Shown here: positions 1 to 8,590 of the stretch, in pieces
How the letters are laid out: each line of letters begins with the position of its first letter
Numbering within the stretch: the stretch's first letter is position 1
Assembly: GCF_021404405.1 (NCBI RefSeq)
Contig: NZ_JABFTV010000016.1
Coordinates: forward strand, 1 to 60,123
DNA from: Billgrantia aerodenitrificans
Lineage (GTDB): Bacteria; Pseudomonadota; Gammaproteobacteria; Pseudomonadales; Halomonadaceae
Reading direction: 5' to 3'
DNA length: 60,123 bases
The notes under the pieces: generated by a model
Told to the model about the DNA's origin: nothing
Seen by the model: only the letters and a program-made list of their open reading frames with translations
The model's database searches: none
Program-made: the position numbers and the translations under genes

Positions 1-69
1 GCTGGTGTCATCGTGCAAACACTGCTGCACCACCAGCAGCTTGAACCCCTCATCGTATCGATTGCTCAT
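1..69 (-). CDS. Transposase OrfA, N-terminus only (partial)
   Basis: An ATG at 69 opens a frame to the window edge giving 23 residues beginning MSNRYDEGFKLLVVQQ. This looks like the start of the helix-turn-helix OrfA of IS3-family elements, in which OrfA binds the terminal repeats and makes the active transposase by frameshifting into OrfB. It lies just inside the IS end, as expected for that family. Only the N-terminus is visible, so subgroup and integrity cannot be judged. Confidence 0.65.
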   Translation of the reverse strand, partial: MSNRYDEGFKLLVVQQCLHDDTS

Positions 70-74
70 AAAAA

Positions 75-113
75 CACCCCGAAGGTTGGATTGGGTGTCC
101 AACTTTCGGGGTG
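75..113 (-). repeat. Hairpin immediately upstream of the transposase start
   Basis: A 16-base stem with one mismatch (75-90 against 98-113) and a 7-base loop lies between the IS tip and the transposase ATG at 69. The GGGG that could act as ribosome binding site (about 77-80, minus strand) is inside the stem. Confidence 0.75.
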
Positions 114-304
114 CAGTTCAGCGATTGCGAGGCCTTTTTTCGTCTCGCCGCCCTCCCTCGCCGCCTCAATGCCTTTCGAGCGGGTCAACATCGACGTGAA
201 TGCACCGTAAAAAGGCGCTATGCTGCGCGACCGGGTCGCCAGGCGCCCCGTTGGACGAACGTTACAAGCCAGGGAATACAAGCAAAACCATAAGAGACTT
301 GCGC

Positions 305-318
305 TAGAACAAGTTCTA
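305..318. promoter_or_regulatory. Perfect inverted repeat upstream of the diguanylate cyclase gene
   Basis: TAGAAC-AA-GTTCTA is a 6-base inverted repeat ending 17 bases before the chosen GTG start. Its position suits an operator or a site overlapping the promoter. No known regulator is assigned. Confidence 0.35.
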
Positions 319-335
319 CTCGCACGGAGGTGCTC

Positions 336-1667
336 GTGAAGAACGGCGAGCATGAAGCAGCGCATGGCGGCAGCGAAAGCGAGCGCGCCATGTTCCACCC
401 TTACTGGCCCGACGTCGATCTCGACACGCTGCGGGTCAAGTTCTATCAGCTTTACATTGCCGTGGAACAGAGTCCGGCAGCGACGGCGATCACCGACACC
501 GAGGGGCGCATCGAGTACGTCAACCGACGCTTTCTCGAAGTGACCGGCTACTCGCGCGAGGAGCTGATCGGCAAGACGCCGGCCATGATCCAGTCGGGCA
601 TGACTCCCGACCACGTCTACCGCGAGCTGTGGCAGACCCTGCGCAGCGGCCGGGTGTGGCGCGGCGAGCTGCAGAACCGCAAGAAAAACGGTGAGCTCTA
701 CTGGGAAGCCGAGACCATCACCCCGGTACGCGACGACAGCGGCCGGATCGTACGATTCGTGGCGGTGAAGGAGGACATCACCGAGCGCAAGCGCCAGGAG
801 GAGGAACTGCGGCTGCTCGCCAGCGTGTTCCAGACCGGCCAGGCCACGCTGATCACCGATCCGGAGATGCGCATCGAACGGGTCAACCAGGCCTTCACCG
901 ACATTACCGGCTACCTACCGGAAGAGGTGATAGGCGAGACCCCTCGACTGTTCAAGTCGGGTCGCCACGACAAGCACTTCTACGCTCAGCTGTGGCAGGC
1001 GGTGCTGGAAACCGGCCACTGGCAGGGCGAGATCTGGAATCGCAACAAGTACGGCGACATCTATCCGCTGTGGCAGGCGATCACGGCCGTCTACGACGAC
1101 AGCGGCAGGATCCGCCACTTCATTGCCGTCTTCCACAACATCGCCGAACGCAAGCGCCTGGAAGAAGAGCTGGAGCAGCAGGCCACCCGCGATCACCTGA
1201 CCGGCACCCAAAACCGCCGCGCCTTCGATGTCGCCATGCGCAAGGCGGTGCGCCAGGCCGAGCGCAGCGACAACACCTTCTCGCTGCTGCTGTTCGACAT
1301 CGACCACTTCAAGTCGATCAACGACCAGCACGGTCACGACACGGGCGATATCATCCTCAAGCGTCTGGCCACCCTGGTCGGCCAGACCCTGCGCAGCACC
1401 GATCTGCTCGCCCGCTGGGGCGGCGAGGAGTTCGCCATCCTGCTGCAGGACACCACGGCGCAGGGGGCCTCGATCTTCGCCGAGCGGCTGCGCCAGCAGG
1501 TGGCAGAGACCCGCTTGCACGGCCTGGCCGTGACCATCAGCCTGGGAATCGCGGAATATCGCCGGGGCGACGACCCCGAGGCGATACTGGCACGCGCCGA
1601 CAGCGCGCTGTATCGCGCCAAACGCGCGGGGCGCAACCGGGTGGGCATCGCCGACACCCACGAGTGA
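336..1667 (+). CDS. PAS-PAS-GGDEF diguanylate cyclase
   Basis: Makes cyclic di-GMP from two GTP. In this 443-residue protein, two PAS sensor domains lie at about residues 40-150 and 160-272, each followed by an ERKR linker, and a GGDEF catalytic domain at about 283-440. The active-site motif is GGEEF (362-366). An RSTD inhibitory site (353-356) sits exactly five residues before it, so product inhibition is expected. No signal peptide or membrane segment is seen, so it is probably cytosolic. The GTG at 336 is preferred over the GTG at 330 because GGAGG (326-330) is spaced five bases from it. The PAS domains lack the LOV cysteine, so flavin photochemistry is unlikely and the ligand is unknown. 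It is convergent with the next gene. Confidence 0.93.
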   Translation: MKNGEHEAAHGGSESERAMFHPYWPDVDLDTLRVKFYQLYIAVEQSPAATAITDTEGRIEYVNRRFLEVTGYSREELIGKTPAMIQSGMTPDHVYRELWQTLRSGRVWRGELQNRKKNGELYWEAETITPVRDDSGRIVRFVAVKEDITERKRQEEELRLLASVFQTGQATLITDPEMRIERVNQAFTDITGYLPEEVIGETPRLFKSGRHDKHFYAQLWQAVLETGHWQGEIWNRNKYGDIYPLWQAITAVYDDSGRIRHFIAVFHNIAERKRLEEELEQQATRDHLTGTQNRRAFDVAMRKAVRQAERSDNTFSLLLFDIDHFKSINDQHGHDTGDIILKRLATLVGQTLRSTDLLARWGGEEFAILLQDTTAQGASIFAERLRQQVAETRLHGLAVTISLGIAEYRRGDDPEAILARADSALYRAKRAGRNRVGIADTHE

Positions 1668-1679
1668 TGCCGCCGCGCG

Positions 1680-3260
1680 TTACAGCAGCGGTTCGAGCCG
1701 CAGCAGCCGACTTACCCCGGCCCCACCGTGCCGCCACAGGCTGCCGGGCTCGCGCAGCAGTTCGACCGACTCTCCCTGCACGAGGGCCTGCCAGTAGAGC
1801 CGCCCCGACGGCGTACGCCCGACCCGGTAGCTGAGCGCCGGCGACTTGCCGATCTCGGTCAGGCGCTGAAACTCGTTGGCCAGGCCCTGGCTGGTCACCA
1901 GTACGCCCACCTCGGTATTCCACCACACCGAGCGCGGGTCGGCGTTGGGCGACCCCACGAAGACACGATCGGCGTCGATGCCCAGCGCCTTGATGTGCAG
2001 GGCAGAGGCCGAAGACCCCACACTGAAGCCGATATCCGCATCCGGCTCGTGCTCGGCACGCATCTCATAGAGTGCGACCCCGCTATCGAGCAATGCCGCC
2101 CGCCTGGCCTGGTAGGCACCGTGCACCACCGGTACATCGGTCGCCTCCAGGGCATTGGTGAATATCTCGACCTCCACGCCGGCCTCGGCCAGTTCCGTCA
2201 GCAGCCGGGTTCCCTGTCTGCCTGGCACGAAGTAGGCGGACACGAGTGTCAGCCGCTCGCTCGGCTCCCCCACCTGGTCGAGCAGCGCGCCGGCCATGGT
2301 GCGCCCGAAGGCCGGTCGCCCCCGCCAGGCGGGCTTGCCCGGCGGGTCCCACAGCGCCACTCCCTCGCCCCAGTGCAGCTTGCCGACCAGCGGCCCCTGC
2401 TCGATGTCGGCATAGCGCTGGCGCAGGTCGGCGAAATAGGGCGAGTCGATACTGGTCTCGAACCACTCGGCGAGCGACGTCAGCAACGCTTGCCAGGCGC
2501 CCTCATCGACCTGGTGATAGCGGCCGATGGGCTGCGCCAGGCCGTGGTTCCAGTACAGATGGAAGCTCTGCGACAACGCGTCCACCACCGGCCCCAGGGC
2601 CAACAGGTCGAGATCGGTGAAATTGCGCGGTTCACTGGCGCTGTAGTACTCGTCGCCCAGGTTGCGACCGCCGACGATGGCCAGCGCGTCGTCGGCGATC
2701 CACAGCTTGTTGTGCATGCGCCGATGCTGACGCGCCGCCTGGGGCGCCGAGGCCAGCACACGGCCTGTCAGCGTGCCTCGGCCGACGCTCAAGGCGTTGT
2801 AGACGCGCACCTGGACGTTGGGGTGGCTGTCGAGCGCAGCCAGCTGCCGACCCTGGCCCACCGCACCGATGTCATCGATCAGCAGACGCACCTCGACGCC
2901 GCGCTCGGCGGCCCCCAGCAGCCGGTGCAGCAAGGCCCGGGTGGTCTGTCCGTCGCCCATCAGGTAGGTCTGGATATCGAGCCTGCGGTCGGCCTGCTCG
3001 CTGAGCAGCACGCGCAGGCTGAAGGCATCCTGGCCGCTGGAGAGCAGCGCGAAGCCGCTCTTGCCCGGATGCGCGGAGCCGCTCAGGCGCGCCCACTGGC
3101 CCAGCCAGGTGGCCTCGCGTTCGGCCGGGGTCAACGGTGCGCCGTGTTCGCGCACCGCCGCGTTGCCGGCACAGCCTTGCAGCAGCAGGAGCAGTACGCC
3201 ACACAGCACCAGCAGCCAACCGCGGGCGCGGCGCCTGGCGTCCGGATCAGGGTTCGTCAT
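1680..3260 (-). CDS. Phospholipase D-like lipoprotein, cardiolipin synthase ClsC (YmdC) family
   Basis: A 526-residue protein with two HxKxxxxD catalytic motifs of the phospholipase D superfamily: H183-K185-D190 and H422-K424-D429. In E. coli ClsC joins phosphatidylglycerol and phosphatidylethanolamine to make cardiolipin. The N-terminus has arginines, a hydrophobic stretch and a lipobox ending at C30 (LQGC) with Ala at +2, predicting an outer-membrane-directed lipoprotein facing the periplasm. The ATG at 3260 is chosen because it gives a normal lipoprotein signal; the frame is open further upstream. It overlaps the end of the preceding small membrane protein gene by 14 bases, indicating translational coupling. 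Substrate is inferred from the family. Confidence 0.85.
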   Translation of the reverse strand: MTNPDPDARRRARGWLLVLCGVLLLLLQGCAGNAAVREHGAPLTPAEREATWLGQWARLSGSAHPGKSGFALLSSGQDAFSLRVLLSEQADRRLDIQTYLMGDGQTTRALLHRLLGAAERGVEVRLLIDDIGAVGQGRQLAALDSHPNVQVRVYNALSVGRGTLTGRVLASAPQAARQHRRMHNKLWIADDALAIVGGRNLGDEYYSASEPRNFTDLDLLALGPVVDALSQSFHLYWNHGLAQPIGRYHQVDEGAWQALLTSLAEWFETSIDSPYFADLRQRYADIEQGPLVGKLHWGEGVALWDPPGKPAWRGRPAFGRTMAGALLDQVGEPSERLTLVSAYFVPGRQGTRLLTELAEAGVEVEIFTNALEATDVPVVHGAYQARRAALLDSGVALYEMRAEHEPDADIGFSVGSSASALHIKALGIDADRVFVGSPNADPRSVWWNTEVGVLVTSQGLANEFQRLTEIGKSPALSYRVGRTPSGRLYWQALVQGESVELLREPGSLWRHGGAGVSRLLRLEPLL

Positions 3261-3489
3261 CGTGCTCTGCCAGACGGCGAGCCATGGCCTTGCGCGCCTT
3301 GTTGCGCCGATAGAGCCGCGCCACGGCCAGCGCCAGGGCAAAGGCCACCATGGCGCCCAGGGTCACTCCCTGCCAGGGCCGGGCGGCCTCGCCCCCCATG
3401 ACCGTTTCCAGCGTGATGATCAGGATGAAGCCCAGCGCCTGGCTACCGATGGCCAGGGCGCGCAGGGTATCGAAGGTCTTGTGTGCCAT
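3247..3489 (-). CDS. Small inner-membrane protein with two predicted membrane helices, unknown function
   Basis: An 80-residue protein. Hydrophobic segments lie at about residues 10-30 and 42-62, followed by a strongly basic stretch (YRRNKARKAMARR) and an acidic tail. The positive-inside rule puts the C-terminus in the cytoplasm. The ATG at 3489 is chosen because a GGGAG ribosome site precedes it by about five bases; an in-frame ATG exists at 3561. Its 3' end overlaps the start of the ClsC-like lipoprotein gene by 14 bases, so the two are probably expressed together. I do not recognise a named family. Confidence 0.7.
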   Translation of the reverse strand: MAHKTFDTLRALAIGSQALGFILIITLETVMGGEAARPWQGVTLGAMVAFALALAVARLYRRNKARKAMARRLAEHDDEP

Positions 3490-3620
3490 GTAGGCTCCCG
3501 CCGGTGACAGCGCCGTCCTGGGGCAGTAGGCTTGCTCTGCCTGACGCGTTACTTTATGCAAGTGAGTGATTTTACCCGGTCACGGCGCTTGCGCCGACCC
3601 TAAATGCTGGAGCCGAGCCA

Positions 3621-4421
3621 ATGGACGCCTTTGCCCTGGGCCCCGTGCTGATATCCGTACCGCGCCTCTATGCCATTGGCTGTGCCCTGCTGCTGCTGCT
3701 CGCCGCCTGGCTGCTGCTGGGGCTCTCGCCCTCGGCGCGGTCGCGCTGGTTCAACGGCCTGCTGCTGGCCTGGCTGGTAGGCGCCCGCCTGGGGCACGTG
3801 GCGCTGAACTTCGACGCCTATGCCGCTGCCCCGCTGGACGTGTTGAGGCTCTGGCAGCCCGGCTATCACGGCCTGTGGGGGCTGCTCGCCGCGCTGATCT
3901 GGACCGGCTGGGCACTGCGCGACCGGCTGCTGTCGATGATCGGCGCCATGGGACTCACCGTCGGCGCCTCGGCGCTGTGGCTGGTGCTGGTCACCCTGGC
4001 CCCCTTCGGCGGTGACATGCCGCTGCGCGAGCTACCCGACATCACCCTGGAGAACCTCGACGGCGAGCCGGTCAACCTGCAGCAGCTTCAGGGCGAGCTG
4101 GTGGTGGTCAATCTGTGGGCCACCTGGTGCCCGCCCTGCCTGCGCGAAATGCCGCTGCTGGCCGAGGCCGACACCCGCGACGGCGTTACCGCGGTGGTGA
4201 TCAACCAAGGCGAGGAGTTGCTCCAGGTGGCGCGCTACCTCGACGAGCAGGAGCTCGCGTTCCGCTATCCGCTGCTCGATCCAAACCAGCAGATGATCCG
4301 CACCATGGAATCGCCGGGGCTTCCCACCACGGTGCTGTTCGACCGCGAAGGTCGCGCCGTGGAGCGCCACGTGGGCGAACTGTCGCGGGCGCAGCTCGAT
4401 ACCTGGCTGGGACGCCACTGA
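3621..4421 (+). CDS. Membrane-anchored TlpA-like thioredoxin with Lgt-like N-terminal membrane domain
   Basis: A 266-residue protein. The C-terminal part (about 135-266) is a TlpA/DsbE-type thioredoxin domain with active site WATWCPPC (C170, C173) and a later GLPTTVLFD containing the cis-proline. The N-terminal 130 residues form several hydrophobic helices. They contain GARLGHV (54-60) and an HG pair at 83-84, resembling the conserved GGRLGY and HGG segments of prolipoprotein diacylglyceryl transferase, but at less than half that enzyme's length. The thioredoxin domain should face the periplasm and reduce disulfides there. The start has GGAG eight bases upstream. The partner reductant and substrates are not evident from neighbours. 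Confidence 0.8.
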   Translation: MDAFALGPVLISVPRLYAIGCALLLLLAAWLLLGLSPSARSRWFNGLLLAWLVGARLGHVALNFDAYAAAPLDVLRLWQPGYHGLWGLLAALIWTGWALRDRLLSMIGAMGLTVGASALWLVLVTLAPFGGDMPLRELPDITLENLDGEPVNLQQLQGELVVVNLWATWCPPCLREMPLLAEADTRDGVTAVVINQGEELLQVARYLDEQELAFRYPLLDPNQQMIRTMESPGLPTTVLFDREGRAVERHVGELSRAQLDTWLGRH

Positions 4422-4473
4422 TTACCACCGGTAACAGCCGCTCCCTACCATTTCCCGCTCGTCTCCACCAGCC

Positions 4474-4502
4474 TTAAGCCAGCGCGGGCTTTGCGATAGA
4501 AT
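4474..4502 (+). promoter_or_regulatory. Possible sigma70 promoter for rapA
   Basis: TTAAGC (4474-4479) and TAGAAT (4497-4502) are 17 bases apart and end 72 bases before the rapA start. The -10 element is good and the -35 element is weak. Confidence 0.4.
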
Positions 4503-4574
4503 CGCCCGCCCTGCCCGCCGAAGCCATGCTGCGGCGGCAGCGTGCGCACCGTGTTCAGCATCGACCGAGGCATC

Positions 4575-7526
4575 ATGAGCGACTTTTCACCCGGCCAACG
4601 CTGGATCAGCGACGGCGAGGCCGACCTGGGCCTGGGCACCATCCTGAGTTGCGACCACCGTAGCGTTACCGTGCTGTTCGGCGCCAGCCAGGAAACCCGT
4701 ACCTACAGCAGCCGCCAGGCACCGCTGACCCGTGTGGCTTTCGGCAGCGGCGACCGCATCCAGTCCGCCGAGGGCTGGAGCCTGACCGTCGACGACAGCA
4801 AGGAAGTCGACGGTCTGATCGTCTACATCGGCGAAGACGACCAGGGCCAGCTGCGCGAGCTGCCCGAGGCGCGTCTGGCCGACAGCATGCAGTTCGACCA
4901 GGCCCGCGACCGCCTGCTCACCGGCCAGGTCGACCGCAACGACTGGTTCGACCTGCGCTTTCGTACCCTGCACCACCATCATCGCATCGAGCAGAATCCG
5001 GCGCTGGGCCTAGCCGGCCCGCGCATCGACCTGATTCCCCATCAGCTCTACATCGCCGACGAAGTGGCCCGGCGCCATGCGCCGCGGGTACTGCTGGCCG
5101 ACGAGGTAGGCCTGGGCAAGACCATCGAGGCCGGTCTGATCCTGCACCGCATGCTGCTCACCGGCCGCGCCGAGCGCGCCCTGATCCTGGTGCCGCCGAG
5201 CCTCATGCACCAATGGCTGGTGGAACTGCTGCGCCGTTTCGCCCTCGAGGTGACCCTGCTCGACGAGCAGCAGAGCCTGGCCCAGGCCGAAGCCAACCCC
5301 TTCGAGTCCGGCCAGCTGATTCTGGCCAGCCAGGCGTGGCTGTTCGCCAACCCCCAGCGCCAGGAACAGGCGGCCGCCTGCGACTGGGACCTGCTGATCG
5401 TCGACGAGGCGCACCATCTCGACTGGAGCGCCGAGCAGGTCGGCGCCGGCTACGCCTGCGTCGAGCGTCTGGCCAAGCGCGTGCCGGGGGTGCTGCTGCT
5501 CACCGCCACGCCGGAGCAGATGGGCCTGGAGAGCCACTTCGCCCGCCTGCGCCTGCTCGACCCGGACCGCTACCACAGCCTGGAAGCGTTTCGCGAAGAG
5601 GAGCAGCACTACGTGGAAGTGGCCCAGGCCATCGACGCCCTGGAACGCCTGCCGGCCGGCGGCGAACGCGACCGTGCCGTCGTGGCCACGGTGATCGAGG
5701 AGCATGACAGCCTGGCCCTGCTCGACACCCTGGCCAACCCCGAGAGCGGCCCGCAGCAACAGCAGAGCGCACGAGACCAGCTGCGCGAGCAGTTGCTCGA
5801 CCGGCATGGCACCGGCCGGGTAATGTTCCGCAACAGCCGTCGCCATGTGGGCGGCTTTCCCGAGCGCCACCTGCACCTGGCCGAACTACCTCTGCCCTCG
5901 GCCTACCGCCGGGTACTGCGCAAGCTCGAGCGCGACGAGGACCATCTCGACGAACTGCTGATCGAGACCGGGCTCGACCATCCCGACGTGCTGATCTACC
6001 CCGACGCCACCTACCGCGCGCTTTCCGACGATCCGCTCAACGCCGAGCCGTGGTGGCAGATCGACCCGCGGGTGAACTGGCTGATGGAGCGCCTCGCCGA
6101 CGACGGCGAACAGGGCTTCGCCAACGACAAGGTACTGGTGATCGCGCACAGCCGCGAGACCGCCCAGGACCTGGCCGAAGCGCTGCGGGTACTGGGCGGC
6201 ATTCATGCGCCGGTATTCCACGAGGGGCTGACGCTGGTAGAACGCGACCGCGCGGCGGCCGCCTTCGCCGACGAGGAGGAGGGCAGCCAGGTGCTGGTCT
6301 GTTCCGAGATCGGCTCCGAGGGACGCAACTTCCAGTTCTGCCGCCATCTGGTGATGTTCGACCTGCCCCAACATCCCGATCAACTTGAGCAGCGCATCGG
6401 CCGGCTCGATCGTATCGGCCAGCGTCACGCCATCGAGATCCACGTGCCGCTGTTCGAGGCCAGCCCCGGGGCGCGTCTGCTGCGCTGGTTTCGCGAGGGG
6501 ATGGACGCTTTCGACGCTCCCCACGGGGTCGGCAGCGAGCTGTTCGACGCCTTCGGCGATGCCCTGGCCGAGGCGCTGCTCGACGACGAGGCCCTCGACG
6601 ACGTCATCGCCGAGACCCGCGCCCTGTTCGAGAACCGCCTGGCCCAGCGCGACGCCGGGCGCAACCGTCTGCTGGAACTCAATGCCTGCCGTCCGGATCG
6701 GGCCGAGGCGGTCGCCACGGCGATCCGCGAACTCGACCACGACCCGGCGCTGTCGCGCTACCTCGACCAGGCGCTGGACATCTTCGGCGTCGACAGCCAG
6801 GAGCTCGGCGGCGGCCTGCTGCACCTGCAGCCCAGCCCGCAGATGCTCGACGGCCTGCCCGGCCTGGCCAAGGGCGAGGAGGGTTTCACCGCAACCCTGT
6901 CGCGCGCTCGCGCCCTGGCCCGCGACGACGTGCAGCGGCTCTCCTGGGAGCACCCGCTGCTGCGCGAAATGATGGCGCGCATCCTCGACGGCACCATGGG
7001 CAACACCGCGCTCGCCCTGCTCAAGCACCCGGCGATTCCCGCCGGCAGGCTGATGGCGGAGCTGGTGTTCCGCACCTACTGCCCGGCGCCGAAGCGTCTG
7101 CACGTCAATCGCTTCCTGCCGCCGACCGCGGTACGCGTGCTGCTCGACGAGTCCGGCGCCGTGCTCAGCGACAAGGTTTCCTTCACCGGGCTTTCCAAGA
7201 ACCTGCAGAAGGTCAAGAAGGCCATGGCCCGGGACCTGATTCGCAGCCGCCACGACCAGCTGCGCGAACTGCTGACACAGGGTGAGCAGGAGGCCGAGCG
7301 CGAGCTGCCGAGCATCGTCGAAGCGGCTCAGGTCCGCATGCGCCGGGAGCTCGACGGCGAGCTGGCCCGGCTGGAGGCACTGGCACGACTCAACCCGGCG
7401 GTGCGCGAAGCGGAGCTCGAGGCGCTGCGCCGCGAACGTGGCGAACTCGACGGCGCCATCGAAGGCACGCGGCTGCGGCTGGACGCCGTGCGGGTCATCG
7501 TCACGGTGGGCGACGAGGGCCGCTGA
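4575..7526 (+). CDS. rapA: RNA polymerase-associated ATPase RapA
   Basis: A Swi2/Snf2-type translocase that binds RNA polymerase and recycles it after termination. The 983-residue product matches the E. coli protein in layout. The N-terminal Tudor-like region begins SPGQRWISDGEADLGLG, a close match to E. coli RapA. The helicase core has Walker A ADEVGLGKT (175-183), DEAH (277-280) and helicase C motifs including GRNFQFC and QRIGRLDRIGQ. The ATG at 4575 is chosen over one 33 bases upstream because it matches the E. coli N-terminus and has GAGG just before it. It stands alone between the TlpA-like gene and a convergent SDR gene. Confidence 0.97.
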   Translation: MSDFSPGQRWISDGEADLGLGTILSCDHRSVTVLFGASQETRTYSSRQAPLTRVAFGSGDRIQSAEGWSLTVDDSKEVDGLIVYIGEDDQGQLRELPEARLADSMQFDQARDRLLTGQVDRNDWFDLRFRTLHHHHRIEQNPALGLAGPRIDLIPHQLYIADEVARRHAPRVLLADEVGLGKTIEAGLILHRMLLTGRAERALILVPPSLMHQWLVELLRRFALEVTLLDEQQSLAQAEANPFESGQLILASQAWLFANPQRQEQAAACDWDLLIVDEAHHLDWSAEQVGAGYACVERLAKRVPGVLLLTATPEQMGLESHFARLRLLDPDRYHSLEAFREEEQHYVEVAQAIDALERLPAGGERDRAVVATVIEEHDSLALLDTLANPESGPQQQQSARDQLREQLLDRHGTGRVMFRNSRRHVGGFPERHLHLAELPLPSAYRRVLRKLERDEDHLDELLIETGLDHPDVLIYPDATYRALSDDPLNAEPWWQIDPRVNWLMERLADDGEQGFANDKVLVIAHSRETAQDLAEALRVLGGIHAPVFHEGLTLVERDRAAAAFADEEEGSQVLVCSEIGSEGRNFQFCRHLVMFDLPQHPDQLEQRIGRLDRIGQRHAIEIHVPLFEASPGARLLRWFREGMDAFDAPHGVGSELFDAFGDALAEALLDDEALDDVIAETRALFENRLAQRDAGRNRLLELNACRPDRAEAVATAIRELDHDPALSRYLDQALDIFGVDSQELGGGLLHLQPSPQMLDGLPGLAKGEEGFTATLSRARALARDDVQRLSWEHPLLREMMARILDGTMGNTALALLKHPAIPAGRLMAELVFRTYCPAPKRLHVNRFLPPTAVRVLLDESGAVLSDKVSFTGLSKNLQKVKKAMARDLIRSRHDQLRELLTQGEQEAERELPSIVEAAQVRMRRELDGELARLEALARLNPAVREAELEALRRERGELDGAIEGTRLRLDAVRVIVTVGDEGR

Positions 7527-7544
7527 GCCTCGCGGCGGTATGCG

Positions 7545-8456
7545 TCAGGACTTGCCGAGGATATCGGCCAGCGCCTGCTCGAGGGTCGGGAAGTGAAACT
7601 CGAACCCAGCCTCGAGCAGGCGTGCCGGGCGCATGTCGGCACCGGTCAGCAACAGCCGCGCCATCTCGCCGAAGGCGGTCTCCAGCACGATCGCCGGCAC
7701 CGGCATGACGGCCGGGCGATGCAGCTGCCTGGCCAGGGTACGTGTGAACTCGGCGTTGGTGACGGGATGCGGTGCGCTGCCGTTGAACGGCCCCTCGAGA
7801 TCGTCGCGCTCGAGCAGGAACAGGATGCTGCGCACCAGATCTTCTCGATGGATCCAGGGCATGAACTGGCGACCGCTGCCGAAGCGTCCCCCGAGGCCCA
7901 GCTTGAAGGGCGTCAGCATCTTCTCCAGGCTGCCTCCGCCCGTATCCAGCACCAGCCCGGTGCGCAGCAGCGCCACCCGCGTGCCGAAATCCGCCGCCTC
8001 TCTGGCGGTATCCTCCCAGCGCTTGCACAGGCGATGCGCGAACTCGTCGTGGGGTGGGGTCTGTTCGGTGACCTCCACTTCACCCTGATCGCCGTAATAG
8101 CCCATGGCCGAGCCCGAGACCATGACGCCGGGCGCCTTGCCGTTGGCCTGCTTGAGCTGCTCGCAGAGGATCACCAGATCGCGGGTGACGTTGACCCGTG
8201 AGTCGATCAGCCGGTTCTTCTGCTCGTCGCTCCAGCGCCGGGCGGCGATCGGCTCGCCCGCCAGGTTGACGATGGCATCCGGGGGCGACTCGACGAAGTC
8301 GAGCACCGAGCGCCTTATGTCGGCACCTTGGGGCAGCTTGCTCCTGGCCGCGTCCGGATCGCGCGACACCACCTGCAGGCGATGCCCGGCCTGCTTCAAG
8401 CGCAGGCACAAACGCTGCCCGACGAAACCGCTGCCACCCGTGATCAGTACCCGCAT
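7545..8456 (-). CDS. TIGR01777 family (YfcH-like) NAD(P)-dependent SDR protein
   Basis: A 303-residue extended short-chain dehydrogenase-like protein with the Rossmann motif GGSGFVG at residues 7-13, an NLAGEPI segment and the family's C-terminal region of unknown function. E. coli YfcH belongs here; the reaction is not known. It is convergent with rapA (18 bases between stops) and divergent from the CbiX-like gene. The shared upstream region carries TGTACA-type boxes, so it may belong to the neighbouring light-cluster regulon. In the minus direction TATAAC (8485-8490) could be its -10 element. Confidence 0.85.
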   Translation of the reverse strand: MRVLITGGSGFVGQRLCLRLKQAGHRLQVVSRDPDAARSKLPQGADIRRSVLDFVESPPDAIVNLAGEPIAARRWSDEQKNRLIDSRVNVTRDLVILCEQLKQANGKAPGVMVSGSAMGYYGDQGEVEVTEQTPPHDEFAHRLCKRWEDTAREAADFGTRVALLRTGLVLDTGGGSLEKMLTPFKLGLGGRFGSGRQFMPWIHREDLVRSILFLLERDDLEGPFNGSAPHPVTNAEFTRTLARQLHRPAVMPVPAIVLETAFGEMARLLLTGADMRPARLLEAGFEFHFPTLEQALADILGKS

Positions 8457-8485
8457 CGCAATCCCTCCGCAGCGCTGCCTTTCGT

Positions 8486-8524
8486 TATACAGCCGTTGTA
8501 CACCTCTGCTATGCTGGCGACAAT
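8486..8524 (+). promoter_or_regulatory. Promoter-operator of the CbiX-like gene with TGTACA-type boxes
   Basis: TTGTAC (8496-8501) and GACAAT (8519-8524) are 17 bases apart and form a plausible sigma70 promoter. A TGTACA box (8497-8502) overlaps the -35 element, with a TATACA box 11 bases upstream (8486-8491). LitR/CarH-type repressors bind TGTACA-like repeats overlapping -35 elements. The site also lies upstream of the divergent SDR gene. Confidence 0.5.
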
Positions 8525-8590
8525 TGCAAGAGCCCTGGTAGCGCCGGGGCGCCGACCTGCCAGCATCCTGCCTGCTTTCGGGAGACAGCC

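Larger units (their letters stand above)
1..120 (-). mobile_element. End of an IS3-family insertion sequence (partial, cut by window edge)
   Basis: The element's outer end appears to be at about 120. Read on the minus strand it begins TGAACTGCACCCCGAAAG, which resembles the TG-starting ends of IS3-family elements (IS150-like subgroup, from memory). A transposase reading frame starts about 50 bases inside this end and runs off the window. The rest of the element and its other inverted repeat lie to the left, so target duplication cannot be checked. Confidence 0.7.

Noticed and set aside
336..1667. Possible LOV photosensor in the PAS domains of the diguanylate cyclase
   Set aside because: Neither PAS domain has the GxNCRFLQ motif or the adduct-forming cysteine (the matching stretch reads GKTPAMIQ), so it cannot supply the missing light sensor for the LitR-like regulator.
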